Positions 42,554-50,999 of a DNA stretch of 64,000 nt are shown here, in pieces. Under the pieces are notes generated by a model. The model searched no databases. It had not been told where the DNA came from and saw only the letters and a list, made by a program, of their open reading frames with translations. The translations under genes were made by a program, and so were the position numbers. The stretch is from an uncultured Bilophila sp. (lineage in GTDB: Bacteria > Desulfobacterota > Desulfovibrionia > Desulfovibrionales > Desulfovibrionaceae): the NCBI GenBank assembly GCA_910585945.1, contig CAJUHZ010000011.1:1-64000 (forward strand), read 5' to 3'. How positions within the stretch are numbered: position 1 is the stretch's first letter; each line of letters begins with the position of its first letter.

Positions 42554-43744
42554 TCAGTTCCCGTCGGATTCGAGGCACAGACCGCGCTTGCGCACCTCGG
42601 CCAGCCCTTCGCAATCGCCCAGCGCGCACGCCTGGTAGAAATCGGGGCACATGGCGTCGTGCTCTCCCGCCAGAAGGCGCGCCGCGCCGCGCGCCCGCCA
42701 CCAGGCCGCCTTGTCCGGACGGCGGGCGAGCGCCTCGCTGAAATCCTTGACGGCATTGGCCGGCAGGTGCAGGCGCAGATGGGCCACCCCCCGCAAATAG
42801 AGCGCGCGGGGCGGCGCTTCGGGCAGGCGGGCGGCGGCGCGGATCGCGTCCAGCGCTTCATAGGGGCGCTCCATCAGCAGCAGGGCTTCGCCAAGACCCA
42901 TCCACAGCAGGGGGTTTTGCGGATCAAGGGCGCTCAGCCGCTCAAGCAGGGGCACGGCTTCTTCCGGGACCCGCCAGGTGTGGCCGAAATCGCGCAGGGC
43001 TTCCAGATAGGCTTCCAGCGCGTCAAGCCGTTTGGCCAGGGTTTCGGCCCGTCCGGCAAAGGGATTCTCCGTCCCTGCCGCGGGAGGAGCGACGGAGTCT
43101 GCCGGATCTGTCGGGCGCGGCGCGGCGTCTGCCCCCGGCCGGGCGGCCAGGTTGGCCGCGTTGCGCGCCAGAAGATCGCGCCCTTCGGCGGCGGCCGCGT
43201 CCAGGCGGCGCAGGGCGTCCAGACGCAGTTCCAGATTGTCGGGTTCCTGCAGGGCGCGGCGGATGGCTTGGGCCGCGTCGCGCGGCGAGGCCAGAATGCG
43301 CGCCGTGACGTTTTGCCGCGGCGGGGAGGACGCGTCTTCCGGCGCGTCGTTGAGCGAAACGGGAAAAACAACGGAGGCAAGCGCGCGCATCCGCGCGTCC
43401 GGCGCGCCGGCATTGCCGGCTCCGGCAGTCGGCGCTTCGGCCGTGCCCATGCGCGCGGCCAGATCGTTTTCAAGCAGCGCCGCGCCCTTTTCCAGCACGG
43501 CAAGCCGCGCCAGGGCGCGGGCCACGCTGTACGCGGCCGCGGCGGAGACGCCGCCCCCGTAGGGCTGGGCGCTGCCGGCCTCGGCCAGAACGGACGGGGC
43601 CGCGGGGGCGGCCGGAGATGTTGCGCGCGCCGCAAGCGCCGCGCCGTGCAGGAGCGCCGCAAGGCACAGGGCCACGACCGCCGCGTTTGCGCCGCGCCGT
43701 CGGGCCGGGCCGGCCGGGACTGGTGGAAAAGCAGCCTGTCGCAT
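42554..43744 (-). CDS. exported TPR-repeat protein
   Basis: A 396-residue protein with an N-terminal signal or anchor (ANAAVVALCLAALLHGAALA, ending near residue 39). An Ala-rich variable region follows, including a Pro/Ala stretch about 200-225. A C-terminal set of TPR-like repeats runs about 255-390 (PEEAVPLLERLSALDPQNPL, LWMGLGEALLLMERPYEALD, LYLRGVAHLRLHLPANAVKD, FSEALARRPDKAAWWRARGA). TPR arrays mediate protein-protein contacts, probably here in the periplasm. It is sandwiched between a lipoprotein gene (23 bases upstream) and the small gene at 42550. The function is unknown. Confidence 0.7.
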   Translation of the reverse strand: MRQAAFPPVPAGPARRRGANAAVVALCLAALLHGAALAARATSPAAPAAPSVLAEAGSAQPYGGGVSAAAAYSVARALARLAVLEKGAALLENDLAARMGTAEAPTAGAGNAGAPDARMRALASVVFPVSLNDAPEDASSPPRQNVTARILASPRDAAQAIRRALQEPDNLELRLDALRRLDAAAAEGRDLLARNAANLAARPGADAAPRPTDPADSVAPPAAGTENPFAGRAETLAKRLDALEAYLEALRDFGHTWRVPEEAVPLLERLSALDPQNPLLWMGLGEALLLMERPYEALDAIRAAARLPEAPPRALYLRGVAHLRLHLPANAVKDFSEALARRPDKAAWWRARGAARLLAGEHDAMCPDFYQACALGDCEGLAEVRKRGLCLESDGN

Positions 43745-43767
43745 CTGTTCGGCCTGAGTCGGGGAGT

Positions 43768-44352
43768 CTAGCGCATTTTTTCGGCCATTTTGCCGGCGGC
43801 GACGACAAGCACGTCGCGCAACGTGTCGGCCACGAGGCTTTCCACTCCCGAGGCCGAGGGCAGTCCCCGGCGCTCCTGGGTGGAGCTGAGGCTTTCGGAG
43901 TAGATCACCTTGTCCGGCGTGGAGAGCGTCACGGTCAGGCGCACCGTTGCGGCAAGACTGGTGGGGCCGTTTTCCCGGATCCAGATTTCATTGACCACGC
44001 CGGAGGCGATGTAGGGCGGGTTTGCCGTCCGTGCCTGCATCATGATGGAGGCGTATGACACCTGCTCCCCGAGGCGGGCAAGCTCCTCGCCCAGGGCGCG
44101 GCTGACCCAGTCGGAAACAAGGGCGTTGGCCATGAAGGAACTGCCGTCCTGCCGTTCTCCGATCGCCTGCCGGGGGCGCTTGTCGTCGAACATGACCACC
44201 GTCACGCGTGGCGCGCCGGGTTTGGGCAGGACCGCGGCCCCGCTCGGCGTGTACATGAGCCGAACGCTGTTGCTCGGACCGCAGGCGGCCAGAAACACGA
44301 GCGGGATGAGTGCCACCAGCAGGGCGAACGCGCGCCGGAGCGGAATGGGCAT
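43768..44352 (-). CDS. lipoprotein, LpoB/YajG-like size
   Basis: A 194-residue lipoprotein. The signal peptide ends in a lipobox, VFLAACGPS, with the lipidated Cys at about residue 24. The mature domain has MFDDKRPRQAIGERQDG and ISASGVESLVADTL-like elements and ends with a basic helix. The fold pattern (RLTVTLSTPDKVIYSESLSS) resembles small outer-membrane lipoproteins such as YajG, but I would not name it. The ATG at 44352 has AGGGAGG upstream; longer frames upstream are not supported. It heads the operon with the TPR protein. Confidence 0.75.
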   Translation of the reverse strand: MPIPLRRAFALLVALIPLVFLAACGPSNSVRLMYTPSGAAVLPKPGAPRVTVVMFDDKRPRQAIGERQDGSSFMANALVSDWVSRALGEELARLGEQVSYASIMMQARTANPPYIASGVVNEIWIRENGPTSLAATVRLTVTLSTPDKVIYSESLSSTQERRGLPSASGVESLVADTLRDVLVVAAGKMAEKMR

Positions 44353-44496
44353 GGAGAACCTCCCTTTATTATGTGAAACGCTTTTAGTCTCTTTCCCGCC
44401 GCTTTGCAACGCGGTCAGGGCAGGCGCGCGGGAGGAGCGGGAATGCCCCCGCCCTGTCCGGGGCCTGTCCGGCTCCTGTCCGGGGGCGCGCCGCGG

Positions 44497-44525
44497 TTGA
44501 CGATGCGGCGGGAGGCGTCTACAAC
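44497..44525 (+). promoter_or_regulatory. sigma-70 type promoter of serS
   Basis: TTGACG (44497-44502), 17 bases, TACAAC (44520-44525). The leader to the serS GTG would be about 195 bases. It contains a GGCGCG/CGCGCC hairpin near 44640 and an ATCATTC/GAATGAT repeat but no T-box features. This accounts for the 374-base gap 44353-44726. Confidence 0.5.
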
Positions 44526-44726
44526 TCGTTTCATGAAGCGCCTGCCGGGGCGATTGCCCGGGAAGCCGTTGCATGGTTTCAGCAACTCATGTCATCATTC
44601 GCCAAAAAAGGTGGTTTCTGGCCCTTCACGGCGCGTTTCGCGCCGCGGGGGACTCGCGTCCGGCGGCAGACGTCATTTCATCATGAATGATGGAATATCT
44701 TCGGGACACGCCACAAGGAGCGCATC

Positions 44727-46004
44727 GTGCTGGATCTCAAATTGTTGCAGAAGAACCCCGAGGTGGTGGCCGCCGCTCTCGCCAAACGTCATTCAAAGCT
44801 GAGCGTGCAGACGTTTGAGGAACTTGACGGCAGGCGGCGCGCCCTGCTGGCCGAGGTGGAAACCCTGAAGGCCGAGCGCAACCGCGCCTCCGGCGAAGTG
44901 GCGCGGCTGAAGCGCGAGGGCGGCAATGCCGAAGCGCGCATCGCCGAGCTTTCCACCCTTTCCGCCCGGATCGCCGCCCTGGACGGAGAGACGGAAGCGG
45001 TCAAGGCCGAACTTGCCGACTGGATGCTGACCGTGCCCAACATTCCGGACGCCAGCGTGCCCGAAGGCGCGGACGAGCGCGACAACGTGGAAGTCCGCCG
45101 CTGGGGGACGGTTCCGACCTTTGATTTCCCGATCCGGCCGCATTGGGAGCTGGGCGCGGCTCTGGGCGGGCTGGATTTCGAGCGGGGGGTCAAGCTGGCG
45201 GGAAGCCGCTTTGCCGTGTCCTGGGGCTGGGCCGCGCGGCTTGAGCGGGCGCTCATGAATTTTTACCTCGACGTTCATCAGGCCGAAGGGCGGATCGAAA
45301 TCGCTCCGCCGCTCATGGTCAACCGCAAGACCATGACCGGCACGGGGCAGTTGCCCAAGTTCGAGGAGGATCTCTTCCGGCTGGAGGCGTGGGACTTCTT
45401 CCTGATCCCCACGGCGGAAGTGCCGTTGACCAACCTGCACAGCGACGAGATCCTGGAAGAGGCCGCCCTGCCCCTGAGGTATTGCGCGCAGACGCCCTGT
45501 TTCCGTTCCGAGGCCGGGGCCGCCGGCAAGGACACGCGCGGGCTGATCCGCCAGCACCAGTTCACCAAGGTGGAAATGGTGTATCTGGCGCATCCGGACG
45601 AGTCCTTCGACAGGCTGGAGGAAATGCGCCGCAGCGCGGAAGGGCTGCTCGAACGGCTGGAACTGCCTTACCGCACCATTGTGCTCTGTTCCGGCGACAT
45701 GGGCTTTTCGGCCTGCAAGACCTACGACGTGGAAGTCTGGCTCCCGGCGCAGAACACCTACCGGGAGATTTCCTCCTGTTCCAATTGCGGGGACTTCCAG
45801 GCGCGGCGGGCGAACATCCGTTTTCGTCCGAAGGGCGGCGGCAAGCCGGAGTTTGTCCACACCCTGAACGGTTCCGGCCTGCCCACCGGGCGTTCGCTGG
45901 TGGCCGTTCTGGAAAACGGGCAGCAGAAGGACGGCTCGATCCGCATCCCCGGGGCGCTTGTGCCGTACATGGGCGGGGTTGAAGTCATCGAGCCGCGCGC
46001 CTGA
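44727..46004 (+). CDS. serS: seryl-tRNA synthetase
   Basis: A class II SerRS of 425 residues. The N-terminal long coiled-coil arm (about 28-105) that contacts the tRNA extra arm is followed by the catalytic core. Class II motif 2 lies in TPCFRSEAGAAGKDTRGLIR with QHQFTKVEMV. Motif 3 is GSGLPTGRSLVAVLENGQQK, and the Ser-binding TAEVPLTN is present. Translation starts at a GTG at 44727 with CAAGGAGCG upstream. It precedes der by 37 bases on the same strand. Confidence 0.96.
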   Translation: MLDLKLLQKNPEVVAAALAKRHSKLSVQTFEELDGRRRALLAEVETLKAERNRASGEVARLKREGGNAEARIAELSTLSARIAALDGETEAVKAELADWMLTVPNIPDASVPEGADERDNVEVRRWGTVPTFDFPIRPHWELGAALGGLDFERGVKLAGSRFAVSWGWAARLERALMNFYLDVHQAEGRIEIAPPLMVNRKTMTGTGQLPKFEEDLFRLEAWDFFLIPTAEVPLTNLHSDEILEEAALPLRYCAQTPCFRSEAGAAGKDTRGLIRQHQFTKVEMVYLAHPDESFDRLEEMRRSAEGLLERLELPYRTIVLCSGDMGFSACKTYDVEVWLPAQNTYREISSCSNCGDFQARRANIRFRPKGGGKPEFVHTLNGSGLPTGRSLVAVLENGQQKDGSIRIPGALVPYMGGVEVIEPRA

Positions 46005-46041
46005 CGCCCATTTGAAAAACCGCTTCTGCAAGGACCGCGAG

Positions 46042-47589
46042 ATGCTTGCCAAAGTCGCCTTGATCGGCCGGCCCAACGTGGGCAAGTCGACCCTGTTCAA
46101 CCGGTTGATCCGGAGCAATCGGGCCATCACCCACGATCGCCCCGGCGTCACCAGGGATCGTATGGAAGGCGTGGTCAGACCGCGCGGGGGCAGAAGCTTT
46201 GTGGTGATCGATACCGGCGGGGTGACGCTGGATCAGCACCGCGCCGTGGTGGAAGGGCCGGCCGGACTCCGTGGCTTCGAGGCCGAGATCCTGCGTCAGA
46301 CCGAGGCCGCCATTCGGGAAGCCGCCGTGATCTGCCTGGTGACGGACGGCCGGGAAGGGCTGCTCCCGCTCGACGAGCACCTGGCCGCCTTTGCCCGTCG
46401 GGGCGGCAAGCCGGTGCTGCTGGCCGTGAACAAGGTGGACGGCCCGGAGCGCGAGGACGAACGCATGGCCGAATTCCATGCGCTCGGCTTTCCCATGCTC
46501 GCCGTCTCCGCCGAGCACGGGCACAACATCCGCGCGCTCGAGAGCGAACTGATCGATCGTCTGCCGCCCGAAGACGCCGCGCCCCGGGCGGATGCCGCCG
46601 GACAGGACGCGGCCGTGGCGGCGGAAGATGTGGAACGGGAAGCGGCGGAAGAGGGCGCTTTGGGTGCGGACGGCCTGGCCGATGCCGGGTCTGACCCGGC
46701 GACGGACGCCCGGCCCGCCGTGCTGGCGGAGGGGGAAGCGGTTTTTGCCCCTGACGCGGCGGCCGCTTTTGGCGGGACGGATCCGTCCCGGCTCAAGCTG
46801 GCCCTCCTCGGACGCCCGAACGCCGGGAAATCCTCGCTGATCAACGCCCTGATCGGTGAAGAGCGGATGATCGTCAGCGATGTGGCCGGCACCACGCGCG
46901 ACAGTGTGGACATTCCCTTTGCGGCTGACGGCAGGCTGTGCGTGTTTGTGGATACGGCCGGCGTGCGCCGGCGCACGCGCATCACCGACGCCGTGGAGCG
47001 CTTTTCCGTCAACGCGGCGCTGAAAAGCACGACCAAGGCTGACGTGACGCTCTATGTCATCGACGCGCTGGAAGGCGTGACCAGCCAGGACAAACGCCTC
47101 ATCGATCTTCTGGACGAACGCAAGACGCCGTTCCTGATCCTTGTGAACAAGATCGATCTGGTCAATGCGAAACAGCGCGCCGCCCTGCACGCCGCGTTCC
47201 GCGACGTGTTGCAGTTCTGCCCGCATGTGCCGGCGCTCATGGTTTCGGCCATGCGCGGTCTTGGACTCGACAAGATCGTGCCGCTCGCCGCCCGCATTCG
47301 GGAGGAATGCCAAACCCGCATCGGCACGGGCGCGCTCAACCGCGCCCTTGAAGAAGTGCTGGCCGCCCATCAGCCGCCTGTGGTGAAACGGGTGCGCCCC
47401 CGCTTTTTCTACCTGACGCAGGCGGAGGTGGCTCCGCCGACCTTTGTGTTCTTTGTCAGCGACGCGGATCGCGTTTCCGAAACCTACGCCCGCTATCTGG
47501 AACGTTCCCTCCGCCGGCGTTTCGGCATTCTCCATGCGCCCATGCGCGTGCGCCTGCGCTCGTCGCACGGGAAAAGGAAGGAAAAATGA
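46042..47589 (+). CDS. der: ribosome-associated GTPase Der (EngA)
   Basis: A double-GTPase protein for 50S ribosome assembly. The first G domain has GRPNVGKSTLFNRL, DTGG and NKVD; the second has GRPNAGKSSLINAL, DTAG and NKID. The C-terminal KH-like domain includes RPRFFYLTQAEVAPPTFVFF. It is 515 residues long. The linker between the G domains (about 176-248) is enlarged into an Ala/Asp/Glu-rich low-complexity segment. The ATG at 46042 has AAGGACCGCGAG upstream. A repeat element starts 42 bases after the stop. Confidence 0.95.
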   Translation: MLAKVALIGRPNVGKSTLFNRLIRSNRAITHDRPGVTRDRMEGVVRPRGGRSFVVIDTGGVTLDQHRAVVEGPAGLRGFEAEILRQTEAAIREAAVICLVTDGREGLLPLDEHLAAFARRGGKPVLLAVNKVDGPEREDERMAEFHALGFPMLAVSAEHGHNIRALESELIDRLPPEDAAPRADAAGQDAAVAAEDVEREAAEEGALGADGLADAGSDPATDARPAVLAEGEAVFAPDAAAAFGGTDPSRLKLALLGRPNAGKSSLINALIGEERMIVSDVAGTTRDSVDIPFAADGRLCVFVDTAGVRRRTRITDAVERFSVNAALKSTTKADVTLYVIDALEGVTSQDKRLIDLLDERKTPFLILVNKIDLVNAKQRAALHAAFRDVLQFCPHVPALMVSAMRGLGLDKIVPLAARIREECQTRIGTGALNRALEEVLAAHQPPVVKRVRPRFFYLTQAEVAPPTFVFFVSDADRVSETYARYLERSLRRRFGILHAPMRVRLRSSHGKRKEK

Positions 47590-47631
47590 TTCCCGGCCTG
47601 CGTCTTACCGAGATCTGTCCCCGGGGAGTGT

Positions 47632-47770
47632 CCACACTACGGCTCCTGTCCTCCGCCTGCATCAAAAAGGCTCTTTGTTCCGGTCAAGTGCCATAAGAGC
47701 ACATTCCCTTCACAAAAAGCCTTTTTTCCCTTGGTGGAGAACAACATTTCACACAGTGTGAAACGCCCTG
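47632..47770 (+). repeat. dispersed 3'-flank repeat, copy 2
   Basis: Closely resembles 9777-9912 over its whole length (CCTGCATCAAAAAGGCT, TTCCGGTCAAG, GCCATAAGA, GGAGAACAACATTTC). AAAAAGGCT and AGCCTTTTTTC segments can pair, so it may act as the der terminator. The MITE-like element begins at its right edge. Confidence 0.75.
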
Positions 47771-47942
47771 GGGTCAGCCCTCATTAAAATGCCGTCCGCG
47801 AAAAGACGAGTTTTTCCGGCCGGCAAGGGGCAAACATTGGCCGAAGCTGTCCTGAACATACCGCAAGGTCAATGTTGGCCTTGTAACGCCGCCGGACGCA
47901 AAAAGACGGCTTTGCAGCAGGCGTTTTAATGAGGGCTGACCC
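47771..47942. mobile_element. MITE-like element with perfect 19-bp terminal inverted repeats
   Basis: The left end GGGTCAGCCCTCATTAAAA (47771-47789) is the exact reverse complement of the right end at 47924-47942. The 172-base element has no coding capacity. Internal sequence is itself partly palindromic (CAAACATTGGCC versus GGTCAATGTTGG). Related copies lie at 3494-3643, 8903-9035, 36939-37105 and, as a fragment, 10910-10945. No clear target-site duplication is seen and no transposase with such ends is in the window. The interpretation as a MITE is mine; a structured regulatory repeat is the alternative. Confidence 0.7.
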
Positions 47943-48190
47943 TAAAACGTCGGCTCGTCCCCGGCCGCGCGGGAAAGCTCGCGGAACAGGCGGAGACTTT
48001 CCTCGGCTTCGGTTCGTTCCATCTTGTGCATGGCGAAGCCGGCATGGACGATGAGATAGTCACCGATCTTCGCTTCTTCGGGCAAGAGCATTCCCGAGAC
48101 CGTAAGCTCGGTGGGACCGTTCCCCACCGTGACCTTGAGCATGCCGTCATCCAGCGTTGCGACGACTTTTGTGGGTATGGCAAGACACAT
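47942..48190 (-). CDS. hypC: hydrogenase maturation chaperone HypC
   Basis: An 82-residue HypC/HupF-family protein with the obligatory N-terminal MCLAIPTKVV. Its second-residue Cys binds the Fe(CN)2CO moiety during [NiFe] cofactor assembly. The rest (VSGMLLPEEAKIGDYLIVHA, FAMHKMERTEAEES) is typical. The ATG at 48190 is certain from the MCLAIP start, and AGAGG lies upstream. No other hyp gene is adjacent, so it is an orphan that would serve the [NiFeSe] hydrogenase at 55.8-58.3 kb among others. The stop codon TAG takes its last base from the end of the MITE-like element, which abuts the gene. Confidence 0.92.
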   Translation of the reverse strand: MCLAIPTKVVATLDDGMLKVTVGNGPTELTVSGMLLPEEAKIGDYLIVHAGFAMHKMERTEAEESLRLFRELSRAAGDEPTF

Positions 48191-48509
48191 GGTTTTATCC
48201 TCTGTCCTGTTCCATACGCGTTCCGGCCAATCTCCGCAAGAAGAGGAGATGATTCCTTCCCGGGGAGCCGACGGCGTCCAGCGCCATCCCCCCCGGCGGG
48301 GCGAGGGGCAGCGCCCCGCATCGCGGCAGACGTTTTTCAAGGCGCCCCGCCGTCAACGCGCCCGCCCGGGCAGGAAGATTCTCGCGCCTTCCATTTTGAG
48401 CCGGAAGCGCCTATGATCCCGCGTGGCCGTGTCCCGATCGCCTGCGGGCGGCCTCCATGAACCCGGCCTGTCCCGTCCGCCGTTTCACACTCGACGCCAG
48501 GAAAATATC
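48191..48509. other. 319-base divergent intergenic region
   Basis: This lies between hypC (leftward) and xth (rightward). It holds GC-rich inverted sequence around 48270-48320 (CCCCCCGGCGGGGCG and related) but no gene; open frames here are not protein-like. Promoters for both genes must lie here but none is clear. Confidence 0.4.
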
Positions 48510-49421
48510 ATGCCCCGTCTTGTCCGCCTTGTTTCATGGAATGTGAACGGCTTTCGCGCCATTTCGGCCAAGGCGGATTGGGCGTGGTTCGCCGCCAGCA
48601 ACGCCGACGTGATCGCCCTGCAGGAGACAAAGGCCGACGTCGGGCAAATCCCCGCTCCGCATCGCGAGCCGGAGGGCTGGGAGGCGCACTGGCTCGGAGC
48701 GACAGTCAAAAAGGGTTATTCCGGCGTGGCGCTGTTCATCCGCCGGGGCGCGCCGGGGCTGACGCCGGCGGCCGTGCGCGCCGAATTGCCCGATCCCCGT
48801 TTTCAGGGAGAGGGGCGGCTGCTGCATGCCGACTTCCCGGCGTTCCATTTTCTGAACGTCTATTTTCCCAACGGATCGCAGGGGCCGGCCCGGCTGGCGT
48901 ACAAGATGGCGTATTACGACGCCTTTCTGGAGTACGCCCAACGCCTGCGCCGGGAAAAGCCCGTTGTCGTCTGCGGCGACTTCAACACGGCGCATCGCCC
49001 CGTGGATCTCGCCCACCCCAAAGCCAATGAGGAACATTCCGGCTTTCTTCCGGAAGAACGAGCCTGGATGGATCGTTTCATCGCGGCCGGGTATACGGAC
49101 ACCTTCCGTCATGTTCACGGTGATGAGGCCGGGCGCTACACTTGGTGGTCGTACCGTCAGCGCGCCCGTCTGACCAACGCCGGCTGGCGCATCGACTACT
49201 TTTTTGTCTCCGATGAATTGACGCCTGCCCTGCGCGACGCGTGGATCGAGCCGCACGTTCTCGGATCGGATCATTGTCCGGTGGGGATAAGCCTGAATCT
49301 GGCCGGGGAAGCGGAACTCCCCGCGCGGATCGGCCCGGAGGCCGATACGTCGCCGGCCGCGGAGGCAAAAGAAAAACCCCGCCGGAGCGGGGTGAAATCT
49401 GGGGCGAATGATGGGACTTGA
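48510..49421 (+). CDS. xth: exodeoxyribonuclease III
   Basis: An AP-endonuclease/3'-exonuclease of the ExoIII family for base-excision repair. Family motifs are LVSWNVNGFRAI, VIALQETKAD (metal-binding Glu), FLNVYFPNG, VVVCGDFNTAHRPVDL, WRIDYFFVSDEL and the catalytic LGSDHCPVGI. The ATG at 48510 gives the canonical N-terminus. The protein is 303 residues because a C-terminal tail of about 40 residues follows the usual end. The last stretch (RRSGVKSGANDGT) is encoded by the antisense of the tRNA-His terminator and 3' end. Confidence 0.94.
   Translation: MPRLVRLVSWNVNGFRAISAKADWAWFAASNADVIALQETKADVGQIPAPHREPEGWEAHWLGATVKKGYSGVALFIRRGAPGLTPAAVRAELPDPRFQGEGRLLHADFPAFHFLNVYFPNGSQGPARLAYKMAYYDAFLEYAQRLRREKPVVVCGDFNTAHRPVDLAHPKANEEHSGFLPEERAWMDRFIAAGYTDTFRHVHGDEAGRYTWWSYRQRARLTNAGWRIDYFFVSDELTPALRDAWIEPHVLGSDHCPVGISLNLAGEAELPARIGPEADTSPAAEAKEKPRRSGVKSGANDGT
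49372..49392 (-). terminator. terminator of tRNA-His, inside the xth 3' end
   Basis: Leftward CCCCGC (49392-49387) pairs with GCGGGG (49382-49377) around CTCC-like loop bases and is followed by TTTTT (49376-49372). It lies eight bases from the tRNA 3' end and within the convergent xth coding region. Confidence 0.7.
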
Positions 49422-49476
49422 ACCCACGGCCACCTGGGCCACAACCAGGTGCTCTACCAACTGAGCTACATCCGCC
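49400..49476 (-). tRNA. tRNA-His (anticodon GTG), CCA encoded
   Basis: On the minus strand, GGCGGATGTAGCTCAG begins at 49476 with the extra 5' G typical of tRNA-His (pairing with C73). The anticodon loop TTGTGGC lies in CCTGG/CCAGG (anticodon GTG), the T-arm is GTGGGTTCAAGTCCCAT, and the 3' end is CATTCGCC-CCA. Its 3' end overlaps the xth coding sequence on the other strand by about 22 bases. Confidence 0.95.
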
Positions 49477-49605
49477 GTATGTGTTCCGCCTTATAGCGCG
49501 CCGGCGGCGCAAGGTCAAGCGTTTGTGGCGGAAAAGGAGCGGCGCGGAATACCTTTGCCGGCAGGCGCGCCGTATGCGGCGTTTTTTACTATCTTCGGAG
49601 TATGC

Positions 49606-50865
49606 ATGGACAAACTGACCATTGAAGGCGGCGTCGCGCTGCGCGGGAGCGTCCGCATCAGCGGCTCCAAAAATGCCGCCCTGCCCATTCTTCTTGCCTC
49701 CATTCTGCTTGATTCTCCGGCCAGGTTCGAGAACATCGCGGATCTCCGCGATATCCGCACGACCACGCGCCTGCTGGGCGTGCTGGGCCGGCCGGCGCAT
49801 TTTGACGATGGCGTCGTCACTGTGGAGACCGGCCCGCTCGCGCCGGAAGCGCCGTACGAACTCGTCAAGACCATGCGCGCCTCGGTGCTGGTGCTCGGGC
49901 CGCTGCTGGCGCGCCTTGGGGAAGCGCGCGTGGCCATGCCCGGCGGCTGCGCGATCGGCGCGCGCCCCGTGGATCTGCACCTCTCCGCTCTCGAAAAGAT
50001 GGGGGCGCGTTTCGATCTGGAAGACGGCTACATCATCGGCCGCTGCGGCCGCCTCAGAGGCGCGCACATCCATTTTGATTTTCCCACTGTGGGCGGCACG
50101 GAAAATCTGCTCATGGCCGCCGCCCTTGCCGAGGGCGAAACCGTGCTCGAAAACGCGGCGCGCGAGCCGGAAGTGACCGACCTCGCCAGGTTTCTCATCA
50201 AATGCGGGGCGCGCATCGAAGGACACGGCACAAGCGATATCCGCATCCGCGGCGTTGATTCGCTGTCGGGCTGCACCTATCGGGTGATGCCCGACAGGAT
50301 CGAGGCCGGGACCTTTCTGGCCGCCGCCGGCATCACGGACGGCGATCTGATCCTCCAGGATTGCCCGCTTGAAGAGCTTGACGCCGCCACGGCAAAGCTG
50401 ATCCAGATGGGCATGCGCATTGAGAGCACGCCCGAAGGGGTGCGCGCGCGGCGGGAAGAGCCCGGTTCCCCTCTGCGCGCCGCGGACGTGACCACCCGGC
50501 CTTATCCCGGCTTTCCCACCGACATGCAGGCCCAGATCATGGCCATGCTCTGTCTGGCCGAAGGTTCGAGCGTGATCACGGAAACCATTTTTGAAAACCG
50601 CTTCATGCATGTGCAGGAACTGGTGCGCATGGGAGCGGATGTCCGGCTTTCCGGCCATACGGCCATGGTGCGGGGCGTCGCCCGCCTGACCGGCGCGCCG
50701 GTCATGGCTTCGGATCTGCGCGCCAGCGCCTCGCTGGTGCTGGCTGGCCTGGCCGCGAGAGGGGTCACGCAGGTGCAGCGCATCTATCACCTTGACCGAG
50801 GCTACGAGCACATCGAAAAGAAGCTCGAAGCCCTGGGCGCGCGCATCCGCCGCGAAGCGGAATAA
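49606..50865 (+). CDS. murA: UDP-N-acetylglucosamine 1-carboxyvinyltransferase
   Basis: First committed enzyme of peptidoglycan synthesis, adding enolpyruvate from PEP to UDP-GlcNAc; the target of fosfomycin. It has the EPT inside-out barrel with GSVRISGSKNAALPILLASI near the N-terminus. The active-site Cys is residue 115 in MPGGCAIGARPVDLHL, so the enzyme should be of the fosfomycin-sensitive Cys type. Other conserved blocks are DRIEAGTFLAAAGITDGDLI, PGFPTDMQAQIMAM and RHIDRGYEHIEKKL-like DRGYEHIEKKLEALGA. At 419 residues the length is normal. The ATG at 49606 gives the canonical MDKLTIEGG start. Confidence 0.95.
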   Translation: MDKLTIEGGVALRGSVRISGSKNAALPILLASILLDSPARFENIADLRDIRTTTRLLGVLGRPAHFDDGVVTVETGPLAPEAPYELVKTMRASVLVLGPLLARLGEARVAMPGGCAIGARPVDLHLSALEKMGARFDLEDGYIIGRCGRLRGAHIHFDFPTVGGTENLLMAAALAEGETVLENAAREPEVTDLARFLIKCGARIEGHGTSDIRIRGVDSLSGCTYRVMPDRIEAGTFLAAAGITDGDLILQDCPLEELDAATAKLIQMGMRIESTPEGVRARREEPGSPLRAADVTTRPYPGFPTDMQAQIMAMLCLAEGSSVITETIFENRFMHVQELVRMGADVRLSGHTAMVRGVARLTGAPVMASDLRASASLVLAGLAARGVTQVQRIYHLDRGYEHIEKKLEALGARIRREAE

Positions 50866-50999
50866 GCTGTCGCGTGGGAGACCGGAGAAAGCTCGCGTCG
50901 TGTCCGCCCCGGAACGGGGTCTCTCCAGACTGATCCGGACCGGACCGGAACCGGGGCGGACACGCTCCCGATTGCTTCGGGGATGGCGGCGCGGCGGGA

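Noticed and set aside
44526..44726. T-box or other aminoacyl-tRNA-sensing leader of serS
   Set aside because: No T-box sequence (AGGGTGGNACCGCG type) or specifier-loop layout is present. Only short GC hairpins are seen.
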